Assembly (NCBI GenBank): GCA_946807835.1
Contig: OX327697.1
Span: 8,013,001-8,077,000 of the forward strand
Direction: 5' to 3'
Length of the DNA: 64,000 nt
Origin: Ailanthus altissimus
Taxonomy: Eukaryota; Streptophyta; Magnoliopsida; Sapindales; Simaroubaceae
Shown here one piece after another: positions 23,455 through 35,654 of the stretch. Made by a program: the position numbers and the translations under genes. The first letter of the stretch is position 1, and every line of letters begins with the position of its first letter. A model generated the notes under the pieces. That model searched no databases. It had not been told where the DNA came from and was given only the letters and a program-made list of their open reading frames with translations.

Positions 23455-24960
23455 ATTTTTTTCTTATAAATTAATAAACATAACTCAATAAATATAACTC
23501 AATAAACAGATTATAATATTTATTAATCACTTAGAATTAAGATTAATCAGTATATGATTATATTGTGATAAATTAAATTCTCTTTACTAATAAAAATTAA
23601 TAAAGAATTAATTTTATCGTAGTCCAGTCTTATATAATCAATATTATACAAAGTGTCTATATTTTCTATGTTAACATAGAGTGATTCAGATAAGATCATT
23701 GTATACAATATACAAATAAACCGCATTTATAGTCTATCAAAATAAAGTTTTCGTCTTCATTCAAGCTAAGGACAAGTTTAGATTATTACGCTTCAATTTA
23801 ATCCTATTGTATATAACTATTATATACTAAGTTTAAGGCTACATATAATAATTAAGAAATTTCATGATATTTAAATAAAAATAATTATAATTAAAAATAT
23901 AATATTGAATGAATAACCTCTATGAATTATTTTCAGTAGTATCTAAATACAAATAATCATGCTTTTAGGGCACATTTCCAACAATATATCCATTCATGAA
24001 TTCACATTTGTTAACAAGGACATTGCATGCCAAACTTAGTGTTTAAATTTGTTAATAAAAGGCATTTTCGTAATTTACTATATCTTTATATACCTATTAT
24101 TCTTTGTAGCAGGACCAATATTTAATCACCAGTCATTATGTTCAAGACCATAATTAATTATCAAGAAAATAACTTATTTAACTTATTATCGAAAGGAGTG
24201 AATTTTATATCTGTGAGAAATGTTCCCAATCATCTATTTTGTTACATTTATGATATACTTAATAATTGATTGAAATCTTTTATAGTCTTTTCCTTGTAAA
24301 TTAATAAATATAACTTAATGAACAAGAGTTCATTAATCACTCAAAATTAAGATTAATCCATATATCATTATATTGTGATAAAATAAATTCTCTTTACTAA
24401 TAGAGATTAATAGAGAATTAATTTTATCGTGGTCCAATACTATATAATCAATATTATACAAAGTACCTCCATTTTTTATGTCAACACATAGAGTAATCTG
24501 AAAAGATCATTGTATACAATATACAAATGGTTCGCATTTATAGTCTATCAAAATGAAGTTTTCATCTTCATTCAGACTAAGGTCAAATTTAAATTATCAC
24601 ACTTAAACTTAATCCTCTCGTATATAACTATTATATACTAAGTTTAAGATTACATATAATAATAAAAAAAATTTCATGATATTTGAATAAAAACAATCAT
24701 AATTATAAATATAATATTAAATAAATAACATTTATTAATTATTTTTAACAATATCTAAATTCAAATAATCATACTTTTAGGGCACACTTCCAACACTATA
24801 TCCATTCATAAATTCACATTTGTTAAGGACATTGCATGGAAAACTTAGTGTTTAAATTTGTTAATAAAAGACATTTTCGTAATTTATTATATCTTTATAT
24901 ACCTATTTTTCTTTGTAGTAGGACCAATCTTTAATCACCAGTCATATTAAAGACAATTTG
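23455..24960 (-). repeat. Tandemly duplicated Copia LTR plus flank
   Basis: Two direct copies lie at about 23,466-24,138 and 24,296-24,950, with matching points 809-830 bp apart. Each contains, on the minus strand, a Copia-type LTR start TGTTGGAA(A/G)TGTGCCCT (at 23,983 and 24,794). Each also carries the same ~155-bp sequence outside that start (ATTCACATTTGTTAA... GCAGGACCAAT). Because the outside flank is shared as well, this is a duplicated block, not the two LTRs of one element. No gag or pol lies between them. Confidence 0.7.
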
Positions 24961-25490
24961 GTAAAAGTTTCTAAACAGTGCTTACTTAACGAAATTTTTT
25001 GAACGATAATGACTAATAAGGTATTTGAAAAAAAGCAAATACTTAACAAATAATTAAAAAAATGCAGGACTGAATTATTAATTTCCCTATAATAGTTGTT
25101 ATGATGGCATGGTGAAGTCTGATATCATTTCAGACTTAAATTAATTCATAATACGCTTTTTAGAAGTTAACTATATAATTTAATTACTTTTACTTCCTCG
25201 AAGCTCATTAATTTACTTTCTGAAATTCGCTTTTTGAAACTAAGTGGAAACTCAGGGAAGTACACTCATAATGGTAAGTGTACAGATTATTCACGAGCAT
25301 AAAATAATGGCATGGGCAGCACAAATAGAAAGAAAGTCTCAGTAAAAATACAGAGGAACCATGAGCATACAAATACAACCAACTACAGATTATTCATTAT
25401 TCGTATAGTCACCATCTATATATAATTTATTTCAGCTGCATGAGCAGTACACTAATTATGGCAACCACGCCATTAATTTACTCACTCTTC
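24961..25490. other. Intergenic DNA downstream of the LTP gene
   Basis: AT-rich, with no repeat or open frame recognised. It lies beyond the poly(A) signal of the minus-strand lipid transfer protein gene. Confidence 0.5.
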
Positions 25491-25494
25491 ATGC

Positions 25495-25500
25495 TTTATT
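25495..25500 (-). terminator. Poly(A) signal AATAAA of the LTP gene
   Basis: The minus strand reads AATAAA 91 bases past the stop codon of the lipid transfer protein gene, a normal distance for a plant 3' UTR. Further AT-rich sequence follows. Confidence 0.5.
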
Positions 25501-25590
25501 CATTAATCTCCATGTAATACCAACACACTTGTTTCATAATCAGTTCATAAAACCCTAATTAATCAATAACAAAGGCTCAGCTGGCTAATT

Positions 25591-25887
25591 TTAACACTGA
25601 GGATAAGGGATTCCACAGGTACTAGCAACCTTTTTAGCATTAGGAGAGTTAACAAATTGCCTGAGATTTGGGTTCTTCAGATACCCACAAAGGCATGGCC
25701 TCTGCTCCCGTAGCTTGCCGCAGCAAGCACTCGATGGTGGTGCCGACGACGTGATCGCTCCCACGCATGGGCTTAACTCTGTTGGGTTGCATGTCACTGC
25801 CTCCACTGTACGCACTTCGCTTAAAGCTGCCGCCACCACCGCCAGAACTACCAAGCTCAACGCCGCAACAGAAGAAACCCTCTTCAT
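25591..25887 (-). CDS. Type-2 non-specific lipid transfer protein (nsLTP2)
   Basis: Intronless 98-residue protein. Residues 1-30 form a signal peptide (MKRVSSVAALSLVV... with cleavage likely after VEA30), so the product is secreted to the cell wall. The mature ~68-residue part carries the full eight-cysteine motif at 33, 41, 55-56, 65, 67, 91 and 98, including the C-L-C pair with a hydrophobic middle residue (PCLCGYLKNP) that marks type-2 rather than type-1 proteins. The family folds into four helices around a lipid-binding cavity and takes part in cutin/suberin deposition, seed or anther lipids and defence. Which of these applies here cannot be read from sequence. Length, start, stop (TAA) and cysteine spacing are all normal. 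A TATA box lies about 100 bp upstream and a poly(A) signal about 90 bp downstream. It is the only apparently intact gene in the window. Confidence 0.93.
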   Translation of the reverse strand: MKRVSSVAALSLVVLAVVAAALSEVRTVEAVTCNPTELSPCVGAITSSAPPSSACCGKLREQRPCLCGYLKNPNLRQFVNSPNAKKVASTCGIPYPQC

Positions 25888-25988
25888 TTTCGATTACTTT
25901 TGTCAACTTAACAGAGGAAGAAAGAAAGAAAGAAATGAACAGAAAATGCCTTGGAGATGATGAGCTTTTGGGTGAGGCTTGTCACAGA

Positions 25989-25996
25989 ATTTATAG
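25989..25996 (-). promoter_or_regulatory. TATA box of the LTP gene
   Basis: The minus strand reads CCTCTATAAATTCTG, with CTATAAAT 102 bases before the ATG. This leaves a 5' UTR of about 70 bases, which contains a CTTT-repeat pyrimidine tract (plus strand GAAAGAAAGAAAGAAA at about 25,920-25,936), common in plant leaders. Confidence 0.65.
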
Positions 25997-26099
25997 AGGA
26001 AAATGGAAGAGTACGTCAAAAATGGTGAAGCTGCCGTGGTTTAGGGGGAGTCAACAAGTCAATAAAACTGGGACCTGCTCAATTAAGAAGTGGGTCCGA

Positions 26100-28299
26100 T
26101 AACGTTAAATTATTGATAACAGGTGTCACATGATTAGTGTGTCCTCATAATAACCTCTTAAAATCATTCATTCACGATGCTCTAGTGACTGTGACCTAAT
26201 CTTAAAATAGTTCGGTATACCTCTCCATCCAACTTTACGAGGTTGGTTCAATTCTTGATCAAATTAACAGTAAAAGAAATTATTTATTTATGATTGGTCA
26301 CTAAATTTTAAAAACAAATCTTAAAAATGAATGACGAAAATTGAGATGGCTCACTCTTTAAAACCTCCCAAACCTATACATACAAGTTGTAGGTGCGAAT
26401 CATAATTATAATATCCGTAAAAAGAAAAAAGACAGAGAGAGAAATTAACGTTTATATTCGGAGTGTTCCCATCAAAATAAAATTACATATCCAATTATAT
26501 CATATCATATCACGTTATATAGATAGGTTTGTATAAAATAGTTTGAACTTTTATTTATATTTTTAATATAATGATTCGTTTTATGTATTAGTTTGAATTA
26601 CTTTATATTATATAATTATTTTAATAATTTTTTAATTTTTATTTTTAAACTTATAGGACCCTTTATTTATTTATTTTTTTCATTTATAGTGCTGAAAGTA
26701 TCTTAAAATTTATAAAAGAGACGAACTGTTTTTGAAAATGATAACCTCATAAGCAGTGCCTTTGAAGTTGATATAAATTATTGGTCCCCGTAATCTCCAA
26801 CTTGAAAGAAATTCAATAATTCATCCCATCTATCGGATCTCAATCTGAAAAGAAAAAAAAAGATTACTTGTAGAATTCGGATCCTAATTGCTATTCCTTT
26901 AATTTATTTTTATCTTTTTCTTCTTTAACAATCAAGTCGTTGGCTACGATGATTGATTTTTTTTATTATAAGCATTAAAAATCAACATTTTCTTCTACCC
27001 ACCCTCTAAAATCAGAGTCAATTATCCCTGAATTCAAGCCTTTTCTTTTCTTAGTGTTAATGTTATAGTATTTGTCTTTGAATTAATCAAAAATAAACTT
27101 GGAGCATTTGATTCTTCATGAATTAATTCACTTAAATATCTTTTTTCCCATCATATTAAACTTTTGTTTTGTTCTAACAGAAAGTCTTTTATCCTTTCAT
27201 TTTGTAGTATTATTAGGTAAATATTCAATTCTTGGAAAAAGGTTTAAAACATGAATCTAACATAAGTAGTTATATTGCTATTTCTTTAACATGCTGTCCA
27301 AATTGCATGTAAAAACATTAAATTTATGTTGGTTAGAGATTTTCCAAGAACAGTTAATGACATACAATTCTTGAAAATGGTTTCAAACATGAATATTATA
27401 TAAAAAAAAGAAAATAGTGATATTGCTACTTCATTAAGATGGTATTCAAATTGCATGTGAAAACATTGAATTATGCCATAAATATAATTCATTAAAATTG
27501 TTGTCAAAATTTCGAATCAAACAACACTTAGTGTGGTTGGCTGCCTTCTATTTCGTGCAAAAAAGCAAAAGCCCTAATCTTGGCTTTTCCAGGAATTTAT
27601 ATGTCAAATCTAACAAATATTATTATTGGCATCAATTTTGACGGTACATTTTACCTAAAAACCGGGCTGTCGATGGCTCTCATTTAAATCATCGTACTAA
27701 TGCGTGGCAAACTACGCAGACAAAGACTGAAATATGACAATTTTCTTTCTCTTGTATAGATTTTAACTAAACAGAATTTTAAAAGAAATCAAAAGGCTTT
27801 CCTGGGCACAATCATGTTTTTCTTTTAATAGATTGATAGATATACTGAAAGCAACAGGATCACTGGTTATTGACAGTAACAGAGTTTATGTTTATTTTCT
27901 CGGAAATTTTTTTCTTTTTACTCCTTTTGAATATTAACTTTGTGGAATAAGAACATTTTTATCACCAATACTCAACTTCATCCTTATAACTTTGAATTAT
28001 TCAATTTTATTTCTCTTCGTTAGAATGTTGCCATTAGTCTGATCAAAAAGTTCAATTTTCTGTATAATTATATTTTTGCCTATGTTAAATTCTATATCTC
28101 AATTATTGCGTCCACATGTCAATAAATGATTGACTATGATAAAAAAAGAAACTTTAATAAATGATTGGCACACTCAGATAAGATCAAATGTTAATATTTA
28201 TTTTAAAAATTTTAATATTTATTTTAAAAATAAATTATTTAAAAATAATAGAAGCCTTTATCAACAGTGGGCCACCAGTCTCCGACAATAAATTGATCA
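26100..28299. other. Intergenic DNA upstream of the LTP gene
   Basis: No coding sequence is recognised. It would include the distal LTP promoter, but no specific element can be supported. The only internal structure seen is the direct repeat at 27,231-27,476. Confidence 0.5.
27231..27476 (+). repeat. Direct repeat, two ~100-bp copies
   Basis: Copies at about 27,231-27,329 and 27,369-27,476 share TTCTTG-AAA, CAAACATGAAT, ATATTGCTA and CAAATTGCATGTGAAAACATT-like text, spaced about 138 bp apart. They are diverged, with small insertions. Confidence 0.6.
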
Positions 28300-28300
28300 C

Positions 28301-28714
28301 AATTTATATCATTAAACTTTATTTTTTTTTATCTACATAATAGTTGGTCATTTATTTTTCCAAAATCAAATATCAAAAGGTGGCCAAATACAATGGGAGA
28401 GCATCGACCACCGTCATTCGTTGTCAAACAAGGTGGCAATAACGTGCACCGCCATCCCGTAAGATGATAACCACCGTCTTGCATGGAGGGTGGCAACCAC
28501 CATCCTTCACCGTCAAATGGTGTGGAGGTGACATACACCACCACCATTGAATAGATCGATCGTCAATGGTGCATGTCACCTCTACCCTATTTGATGGTAG
28601 GAAATAGGAGTCGCCACCCTTCCCTTGTATTTAGCCTCTCTATAGTCTTTTTTTTGGTCAAAAAAGACTCACCATTGTATAAATTAAGAAAATTAAAGTT
28701 TCATGATATAAATT
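28301..28714. mobile_element. Foldback (MITE-like) element with long inverted arms
   Basis: The left end AATTTATATCATTAAACTTT (28,301-28,320) matches the reverse complement of 28,695-28,714 (AATTTATATCATGAAACTTT). Inner arms pair over 28,485-28,550 and 28,563-28,628 around a ~12-base loop, with many differences being C/T or G/A transitions. The GC-rich centre also contains diverged repeats of a GGTGGCAACCACCATC-like unit. No coding sequence. Target duplication not resolved. Confidence 0.6.
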
Positions 28715-28765
28715 TAATTATTTTTATCGTTAGAGGACGTTTGCTGATGGCGACCTGCAGCAGAG

Positions 28766-29500
28766 TGATAAAGGTTTAAATATACTATTGTATCTATCAA
28801 TCCGAACTTGCTATTTTGCTCAAAATTATGAATATTTGGCTATATATTTATGTTTAGTTTTTATCATAAATAAGTTTATAAGTCAAAACGTTAAGATTCA
28901 AGACAAATTGGAGGCGAAATGGACATGAAACGTTGAAGAAATGATGAAAAGGCGAATAAGCGCCATAGTGCCCAGGGCTGAGAATTGGGCGCTACAGCAT
29001 CGCAGGCGGAGAGTTGGGCACCGCGGCGCCTAAGAGAATTTCTTCTTATTGTCATTCTAGTCAGAGCACCGTGACACTCAACTCTTAATGCCACGGCGCT
29101 TGTGCAACAAGTAAAACACCTCCTTAAATGTCCTATTTCAACTTGGAATTGAAGCCCATTGACCCTAGAGTTTCTCAGACTTATAGAAGCACATTGTTTT
29201 GAGCCTGAGCACAGACTTTACTAAAAAAAAACTTAGGAAAACAATTCACAATACAAATTAAGAAATTAAAGCCAACAATTTAAGATTGAAGATTCAAGTC
29301 AATATAGAGAGAGAATCAAGCCAAGTCATTTTATTGATTAGTTTTTCTTCTCCATTTTTATTAATATAATCTTGTTCATGAAGTACTTGTTTAATTGCTT
29401 TTATTCTCTTGATTTTGTGATGAGTTAAACTCTTTTGATCTAGGGTTAGACTATTAAACCTAATATATAGTTAAATTTCATTAACTTTTAGTTTATGAAC
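28766..29500 (+). repeat. Partial Gypsy LTR (5' part) with GC palindrome array
   Basis: Begins TGATAAAGGTTTAAATATAC and is collinear with the LTR at 38,084-38,850 (shared ACTATTGTATCTATCAATC, GTAAAACACCTCCT, TGTCCTATTTCAACTTGGA, GATCTTGTTCATGAA). GC-rich units at about 28,960-29,095 include GCGCCATAGTGCCC, GGGCACCGCGGCGCC and TGCCACGGCGCTTG in an otherwise AT-rich LTR. It is cut at about 29,500 by Copia leader sequence. Confidence 0.75.
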
Positions 29501-30075
29501 TTAATAAATATAATATATAGCTAAGACCCTAGTACAGCGGCGCTCCTTACCAGCACTGTTGCGTTGGAGCTTGGATAGTCCCAGCACCATAGGGTATAGT
29601 GACATCTCCGCAATGTCTCTTTTGCTGCGTCCTGATTTTGCATTTTTCAACATTTGAATCACATAATCAACAATGCTGGGATATCATAATTACGCTACAA
29701 ACACTGCAATTAAGTACACAAATAGAACACAATCATGCGCTTTGATACCACTTTGAAAGTACACTGTGCGTTAGATTTTATTAACTCTTAATTTATGAAA
29801 TTAATAAATATAATATGTAGTTGGAAACCCCAGCACCATGGCGCTCTTCACCAGCACTGCTGCACTGGAGCTTGGATAGTCCCAGCACCATGGCGCAGAG
29901 TGACACCTCTGCGATGTCCTTTTCATTGCGTCCTGATTATGCATTTTTCAACATTTGAATCGCATAATCAGCAATGTTGGGACATCGTAATTATGATACG
30001 GACACTCTAATTAAGTATTCAAATAGCATACAATCATGCGCTCTGATACGAATTTAAAAGTATACTGTATGTTAA
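29470..30075 (-). repeat. Tandem duplication (~300 bp x2) of a Copia primer site and leader
   Basis: Two copies, about 29,470-29,769 and 29,770-30,075, are offset by 300-301 bp. Each carries a minus-strand Met-type primer site (reverse complement of GCGCTTTGATACCA at 29,737-29,750 and of GCGCTCTGATACGA at 30,038-30,051), a few bases of LTR end, and a leader with GC-rich units such as CAGCACCATGGCGC. The LTR to which they belong lies above 30,055. Confidence 0.7.
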
Positions 30076-30534
30076 ATGAGCGCGTATATTTTTAATTTTT
30101 AATTTACACATAACATGTATAAATATGCAGCAGAAAATAAACAAACATCCCATTACACTAATGATATATTAGAAAACTCACCCTCGAAGAGTACTTTGTG
30201 CAATTCTAGACTAAGACTAAGTGGGATCCTTTGAGCTAGAATAGTAGCTTTGTATTCTCGGTGGAATATTCTACTTAAAGCAACACTTGCTTTTTTATCT
30301 TTTAGGACTCTATTATATACAATATGTATACCTTTCACTTATATTTAGCAAAAGAATTGTCCTTACTATTTATAGCAATTCTATCCGCAAATTCATCCAA
30401 TAAATTATAAGTTAGTGTCCAAGTATGACAATGCAAAACATTTCATTGTCATGATTCCTTGAATTGGCTTTTATATGCTGGCCGAATGTGAAAGGTATTA
30501 GAGTCCAAAGTGTTTATAAAAAAAGTCATTTAAT

Positions 30535-30620
30535 CTAGCCACCACATGCTTGCATGAAAGCATGACAAGGCATGCTTCTAGCCACCACATGCTTGCATGA
30601 AAGCATGACAAGGCATGCTT
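30535..30620 (+). repeat. Perfect 43-bp tandem duplication
   Basis: CTAGCCACCACATGCTTGCA... is repeated exactly at 30,535-30,577 and 30,578-30,620 inside the Copia LTR. The unit contains CATGCTTGCATG and GCATGCTT, which could form small hairpins. Perfect identity suggests a recent event. Confidence 0.9.
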
Positions 30621-31440
30621 CTATTTGTAAAAGAAATGGCCGAATCAAAATAAATTTGGTGGCCACTTAAGTCCTTAAAATACTGCCAGCATTTACTTAA
30701 ACAAATGGCCAAATTCCCTTTTGATTTCAATTGAAATAAGAAAAAATTTGTTTAAATTAAAGAAATATTACCAATAAATTTGATCCAACAAATGCTCGTG
30801 AAAAAGAAAAAATCAAATAGCCACAACTTATTCATCTACACTTTGGCCAAAATCTTGTTTTCAAATAGAAACTTTTGAAATTCGATTAATATAACTAATT
30901 AATGTATTAACACTTAATAGTTATTGGCAAAAATTTTGGTTTCAAATGCCATGATTTTAAAATAAAATTCATTTAATTTTCATTAGCCATTATATAATTT
31001 TGTAACATTTGTAAATTATATATTAAGCCAATGAAACCTTGCCACGTGTCATGCCCTAAAAAACTAATGGCATGATATATGGCATCTAATAAAAAGATAA
31101 AAGTAGCAAGTCCCACTTATTGAGATCGCAGGCTTACCACTTAAACCCTATGATCTCCCCGAGGACCCTGAAATAATTCAATTTTCTAAGAACTTTCCAA
31201 ATTGAATTATTCAATCCGGTGTGCTACTCTAGTGCACAACGAGTACAATTCATATAGTGAGACTTTCTAGGTTCACACCCATTTCTTCTTTATAAAACTC
31301 TTTCATAAGTCCATAAACATTACCCACACACACAAGTTATGAAAATAACAATATAGCGTGTTGAACCATACAAATTAAGGTTAATGGATATTTATATAAT
31401 CTTTCTGTCATTTATATCATGTAAGAGTTGAGACATAGAT

Positions 31441-33975
31441 TGTCACGCCCCAAACCTAAAAGATCTGACACGTGACATAACTTACACTCATTCAATAATG
31501 TGCACTCATAATTAATATTGCATAAAATTTCAAACTTGAATTCAACATAAGAATCCTTATTAAGTTAGTAGTAAGTTTAATACAAAATTAACCCAATGAC
31601 CATACTTGGTGAAACAAAAACCAAATACAATCACACCTAATAAAATAACACATAAGTATTTATTCAATAGGGACAAATCAATTATCTTAAACTATGTGTC
31701 CACAAATGAAACATTTAGCAACCTAGCAACTTAGGGAACTCAAGGGACAGTAGAAGCCTTGCCAGATCCACTAAGCACACATGTACCTTATTTACCTGAA
31801 ATCACCATAAACTTTAATGAGTATGAAACTCAGTAAGTATACTAGTTTTTTATATATCAAAATACAAATACATATATATACACAATGCATGTGTATGATA
31901 TGCTGTGATAAATCAAAATCATAATCTTATCAAATCACATGTCAGGTAAGCGCTTACACATTCTTTCAAAACATATAATAGAAATACCATCACTCAACTA
32001 CTACTTAGTAGGGCTTTCATATCACATACCACTTAATGAGCCAAATATCACTCGTAGGTGACATACTGTATGAGAGGGATAGCATAAGTGAGATTTAAAT
32101 TACACATATATAATGCTTATGCTCGAAGGTAAGAGCCAAACTCTCACCCTGATCATCGGTGAGTCCTCTCACATGCACCAATACACTACCACACGAATGT
32201 GATGACTCACTCTTTCTTTAGGTACCAATAGGATCCTCCCTATATACGGAACATATAACATATACCAATTCCAAAAGAAATGCCACACATAAAAGCTCCA
32301 TAAATCACATAAGATGACTACTAAGTCAACAGTGAGTTCAAGCATCCTCAAAACACAAAATATTTCTCATGGACATATTACACTTCAAAAGCTTTCCTTG
32401 TTAAACATATTTCATTTTGAAAGCTCACTTTCATAAATATATGTATGTCATTTATGTCCATGCTCACATTCATAAACACATGCCTTTCACATTTCATATC
32501 AAAATATACTTTGATATAACATAAACATATTTCTAAGTACATTTACAAAATCATACATAAATAATTAATATGCTTATTGTAATTTTAGTAAAAGTCTAGT
32601 ATACTTACTTCTTAGCACTTTCGGTTACAAAGCTTAATTCTTCTTAACCTATCAATGGAGATTAATCCTTTCATAAGCCTCAACATTCACGCAAAACACT
32701 TTAAATAGCTTAGAAAATTAAACATATTGCACTTATCACATCGAATTGGTCTAATTACTTGGTTTCTCAAAACTTGTCATTTTAACCACTTACATTTAAC
32801 AAAACAAATTTATACATCAATGATGTCCAATTGCTCCAAAATCAGAATATATCTTTCTTAACTTATATTTACTTCTTATGTATGAATATTATATCACAAT
32901 TCTTACACAATCTATTTCATAAATACCATCAAATCTAAACTATTATTCTGGCAGGATCAAGATATTTACTGAACAGTATTCACTCTCCTGATTTTATAAA
33001 ATCATAAACTAACTCAAAATTTATAAAACTACCACAGAATTACTCTTGACACATGTTTCAATTCATGATAAACATTTCATTCAAAATCCCTGCCAAAAGT
33101 ATTTTAAAACTATTTTATTCCATAGCTTTAAAAATCTGTTAATCAAATACTACAATGAGCTGATACACTTTAGAAAATCATAATAGTTTAACCACATTGA
33201 TCTAAATTCTTAATTTTGAATATATTATATTAGACATATAAGTTTAGCATATTCTAAAAATTCGTAATTTTTGAAGATCATTCAGTAGATCAAAAATTAT
33301 TTGTCACTGTATCATACTGTTAACACAGGAAATTTTCAGAATTTCAGGGTCATTTTGATAAATTCACTACAAATTCAATTTCTGAAATTTTCAATCGATT
33401 CAAAGTCTCAAATGATTTTAGACATGTCTAATTTTATATACTCAAAATTCAAAACAGAATCAAAGCACAACAATTTATAAAATTTTCGGATCAAGAGACT
33501 ATCAAGAAAATGTTTTGCAATTTATCATGATTTATCAAGTTATGTACATAATCATCATCAATTCTCACAATATCTTACGAAATTCACATTAAATCCTTAA
33601 CTATATGAACACCAAGAAACTAAGAAAGGGCTATAATATACCTCTTAAAGCTTAAATTTCAACTTTCTTCTTCTTCTCTTTCTTTCCTTTTTCTTTTTCT
33701 CTTTTCTCACTATAAAAGAGTGAATTAGGGTTTTAAATGTGTATTTTTATACTAAGAGGCTAAATTTTAATATAGATAAATTAACCTCCAAAACTTTAAA
33801 AGTATTATAGTTTGGTCCCTAAAATAAATTTAAAGTCTTGCAAATAAATTGAATACTAATAGTACGTTCTTAATCTATACAAACAATACTAATAACAATA
33901 CATAAATTAAGTATCATCCACATATAAATAAAATATGAATATTATACATATATAAATATTTATTCTTTTCGGTAT
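31441..33975 (-). repeat. Gypsy chromovirus-type solo LTR, 2.5 kb, with TAGAT duplication
   Basis: Begins TGTCACGCCCCAAACC on the plus strand and is flanked by exact TAGAT copies at 31,436-31,440 and 33,976-33,980. Its interior has the AAACTCAGTAAGTATACTAG and pyrimidine-tract layout of chromovirus LTRs read on the minus strand. Its right tip is degraded (CGGTAT). It interrupts the surrounding Copia LTR at a point that is continuous in the related copy near 56,735. No coding sequence inside. Confidence 0.75.
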
Positions 33976-35654
33976 TAGATCAGTGATTATTATATAGATT
34001 ATCACTGTCAAGTCTCCATATGCTCAACTTATAACTTATCTCCAAATTCATATTCCAATAAATAATATCTGTAAACACTTTTGTGATATTATTTTTAACA
34101 CAAATAATATTTTTCCCGAGTGAATTTACTTAAGGCCATAAGATTTTCTAAAAAATAATCTTGGAGCATATGGATATACTAGTTACCTATATAAGTTGAT
34201 GGATCTCATATCTAAATACATCAGACTCTATGAGCATCAGACCATACCTAGTGACACCCAACGGTCAGACCATGAAAGGTCTTTGACATGTGTGAAACCT
34301 AGGTATGGTGGATCACTCACAAGTCCACTGTGGGGCTTAGGTCAAAAGACCACAAATACTACTCAACTTGAAAAGATCATCCATTAACAACTTAATGGGA
34401 TATCTATTGAAGATTCTAATTGAGTTTGTTCAATATCCAGTCCCAACTGAATACTCGTATAATTATACAAAATTTTGCTAAGCTCATGGTTTGCTAAGAC
34501 TAACCATTTGAACCATCCAGACATAGACATATACCGATCTATATTAAATAAGGTTCTCACTGATAGACCCGTATCAATAGAAATAGATCAGAAACATAAC
34601 ATTTGAAAACATACTTGTACAATAATATTTCTTAGCACTATTTACAACTTTTTGCAACTATGTCATTGTTAGTATACCCTCGGGTCTTTGTCCTATTTCA
34701 GACCAGGCTCTAACTCTTTAGATTTCGTTGACTCTTATAACTTGATAACTTTTAGAACTTATAGCTCTCAGCATAGCTAACTCTTAGCACTGATCCAAAC
34801 TTCTTTGAACCAAATCTGAACTCCTTCAAATCATACAATGTATGAAATGTTACAAGCATCTTACCATATATTATTAATATTAACAATTTTAATTCAAATA
34901 TTTATTGTATGAATATTAAACAATTAATATTCATACAATTTGGAATGGCATGTAAGCATCAGTTCCAACCCAGTAAGTTTTATTTTTGTATTTGCTTAGT
35001 TTTAGTTTTAGTTACTTTTATTTATTTTCTTGTAGGAATATAATGACAAGGAAAGAATTCAAAAAAGTAGCACAAGTATTTGTAAGTGTTGGAGCAAAAG
35101 AAACCGCAGCCATATCCAAGATTAACAACAATGCTACAATGCTTCAATTTTAATTACTAAAGAAGTTTCTTACTCTCAAGTCTTTACTTTTTAACATTGG
35201 GGATAATGTTTAATTTATGTTTGGAGGAGGGAAATACTTTATTGTGTTTATTTTGCTTGATTTGATTGGTTATCTTGTGGTTCAAATTTTTTTTTAGTTG
35301 TTAATTTTGGTTTAAAAGATGATCATTAGTCTATGATAAAAAATAGAATATTGACTTTTATTTTTACAAGTCTTTAGGAAACAATAGATGCTTGAGATAA
35401 TTCTTATATCATGAATTTTGAACTAAATTCGACTTTTATTTTTGATCACTTATTCTTGAGTACATTAAAAAAAGCATGTATTTGTTGAATGTTTTGCTTA
35501 CTTTATGCTTAAGTAGTACACCACAGTTTCAAAGAACAACACTCTAAAACTTGTTTGATTACTACTTGAGGTAAAATCTTAGGAATTACAAGAATATAAA
35601 AATGACATTAGGCTATCTTTGAATCGATTGAGCCTTTTCTAGCCTACCTTATAT

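Larger units (their letters stand above)
30055..34967 (-). repeat. Copia-type LTR (GGTGCTTAC family), split by a Gypsy solo LTR
   Basis: The minus-strand start is TGGAACTGATGCTTACATGCC at 34,967. The 3' end abuts the primer site at about 30,040. Removing the insert at 31,441-33,975 plus one target copy leaves about 2.4 kb collinear with the LTRs at 44,100-48,990 and 55,603-57,721 (for example TATGGTGGATCACTCACAAG, AAATACTACTCAACTTGA). No coding sequence. Confidence 0.7.

Noticed and set aside
25767..26102. 111-codon plus-strand open frame over the LTP gene
   Set aside because: It is antisense to the signal peptide and 5' UTR of the nsLTP2 gene; its proline-rich text is the complement of alanine/valine codons.
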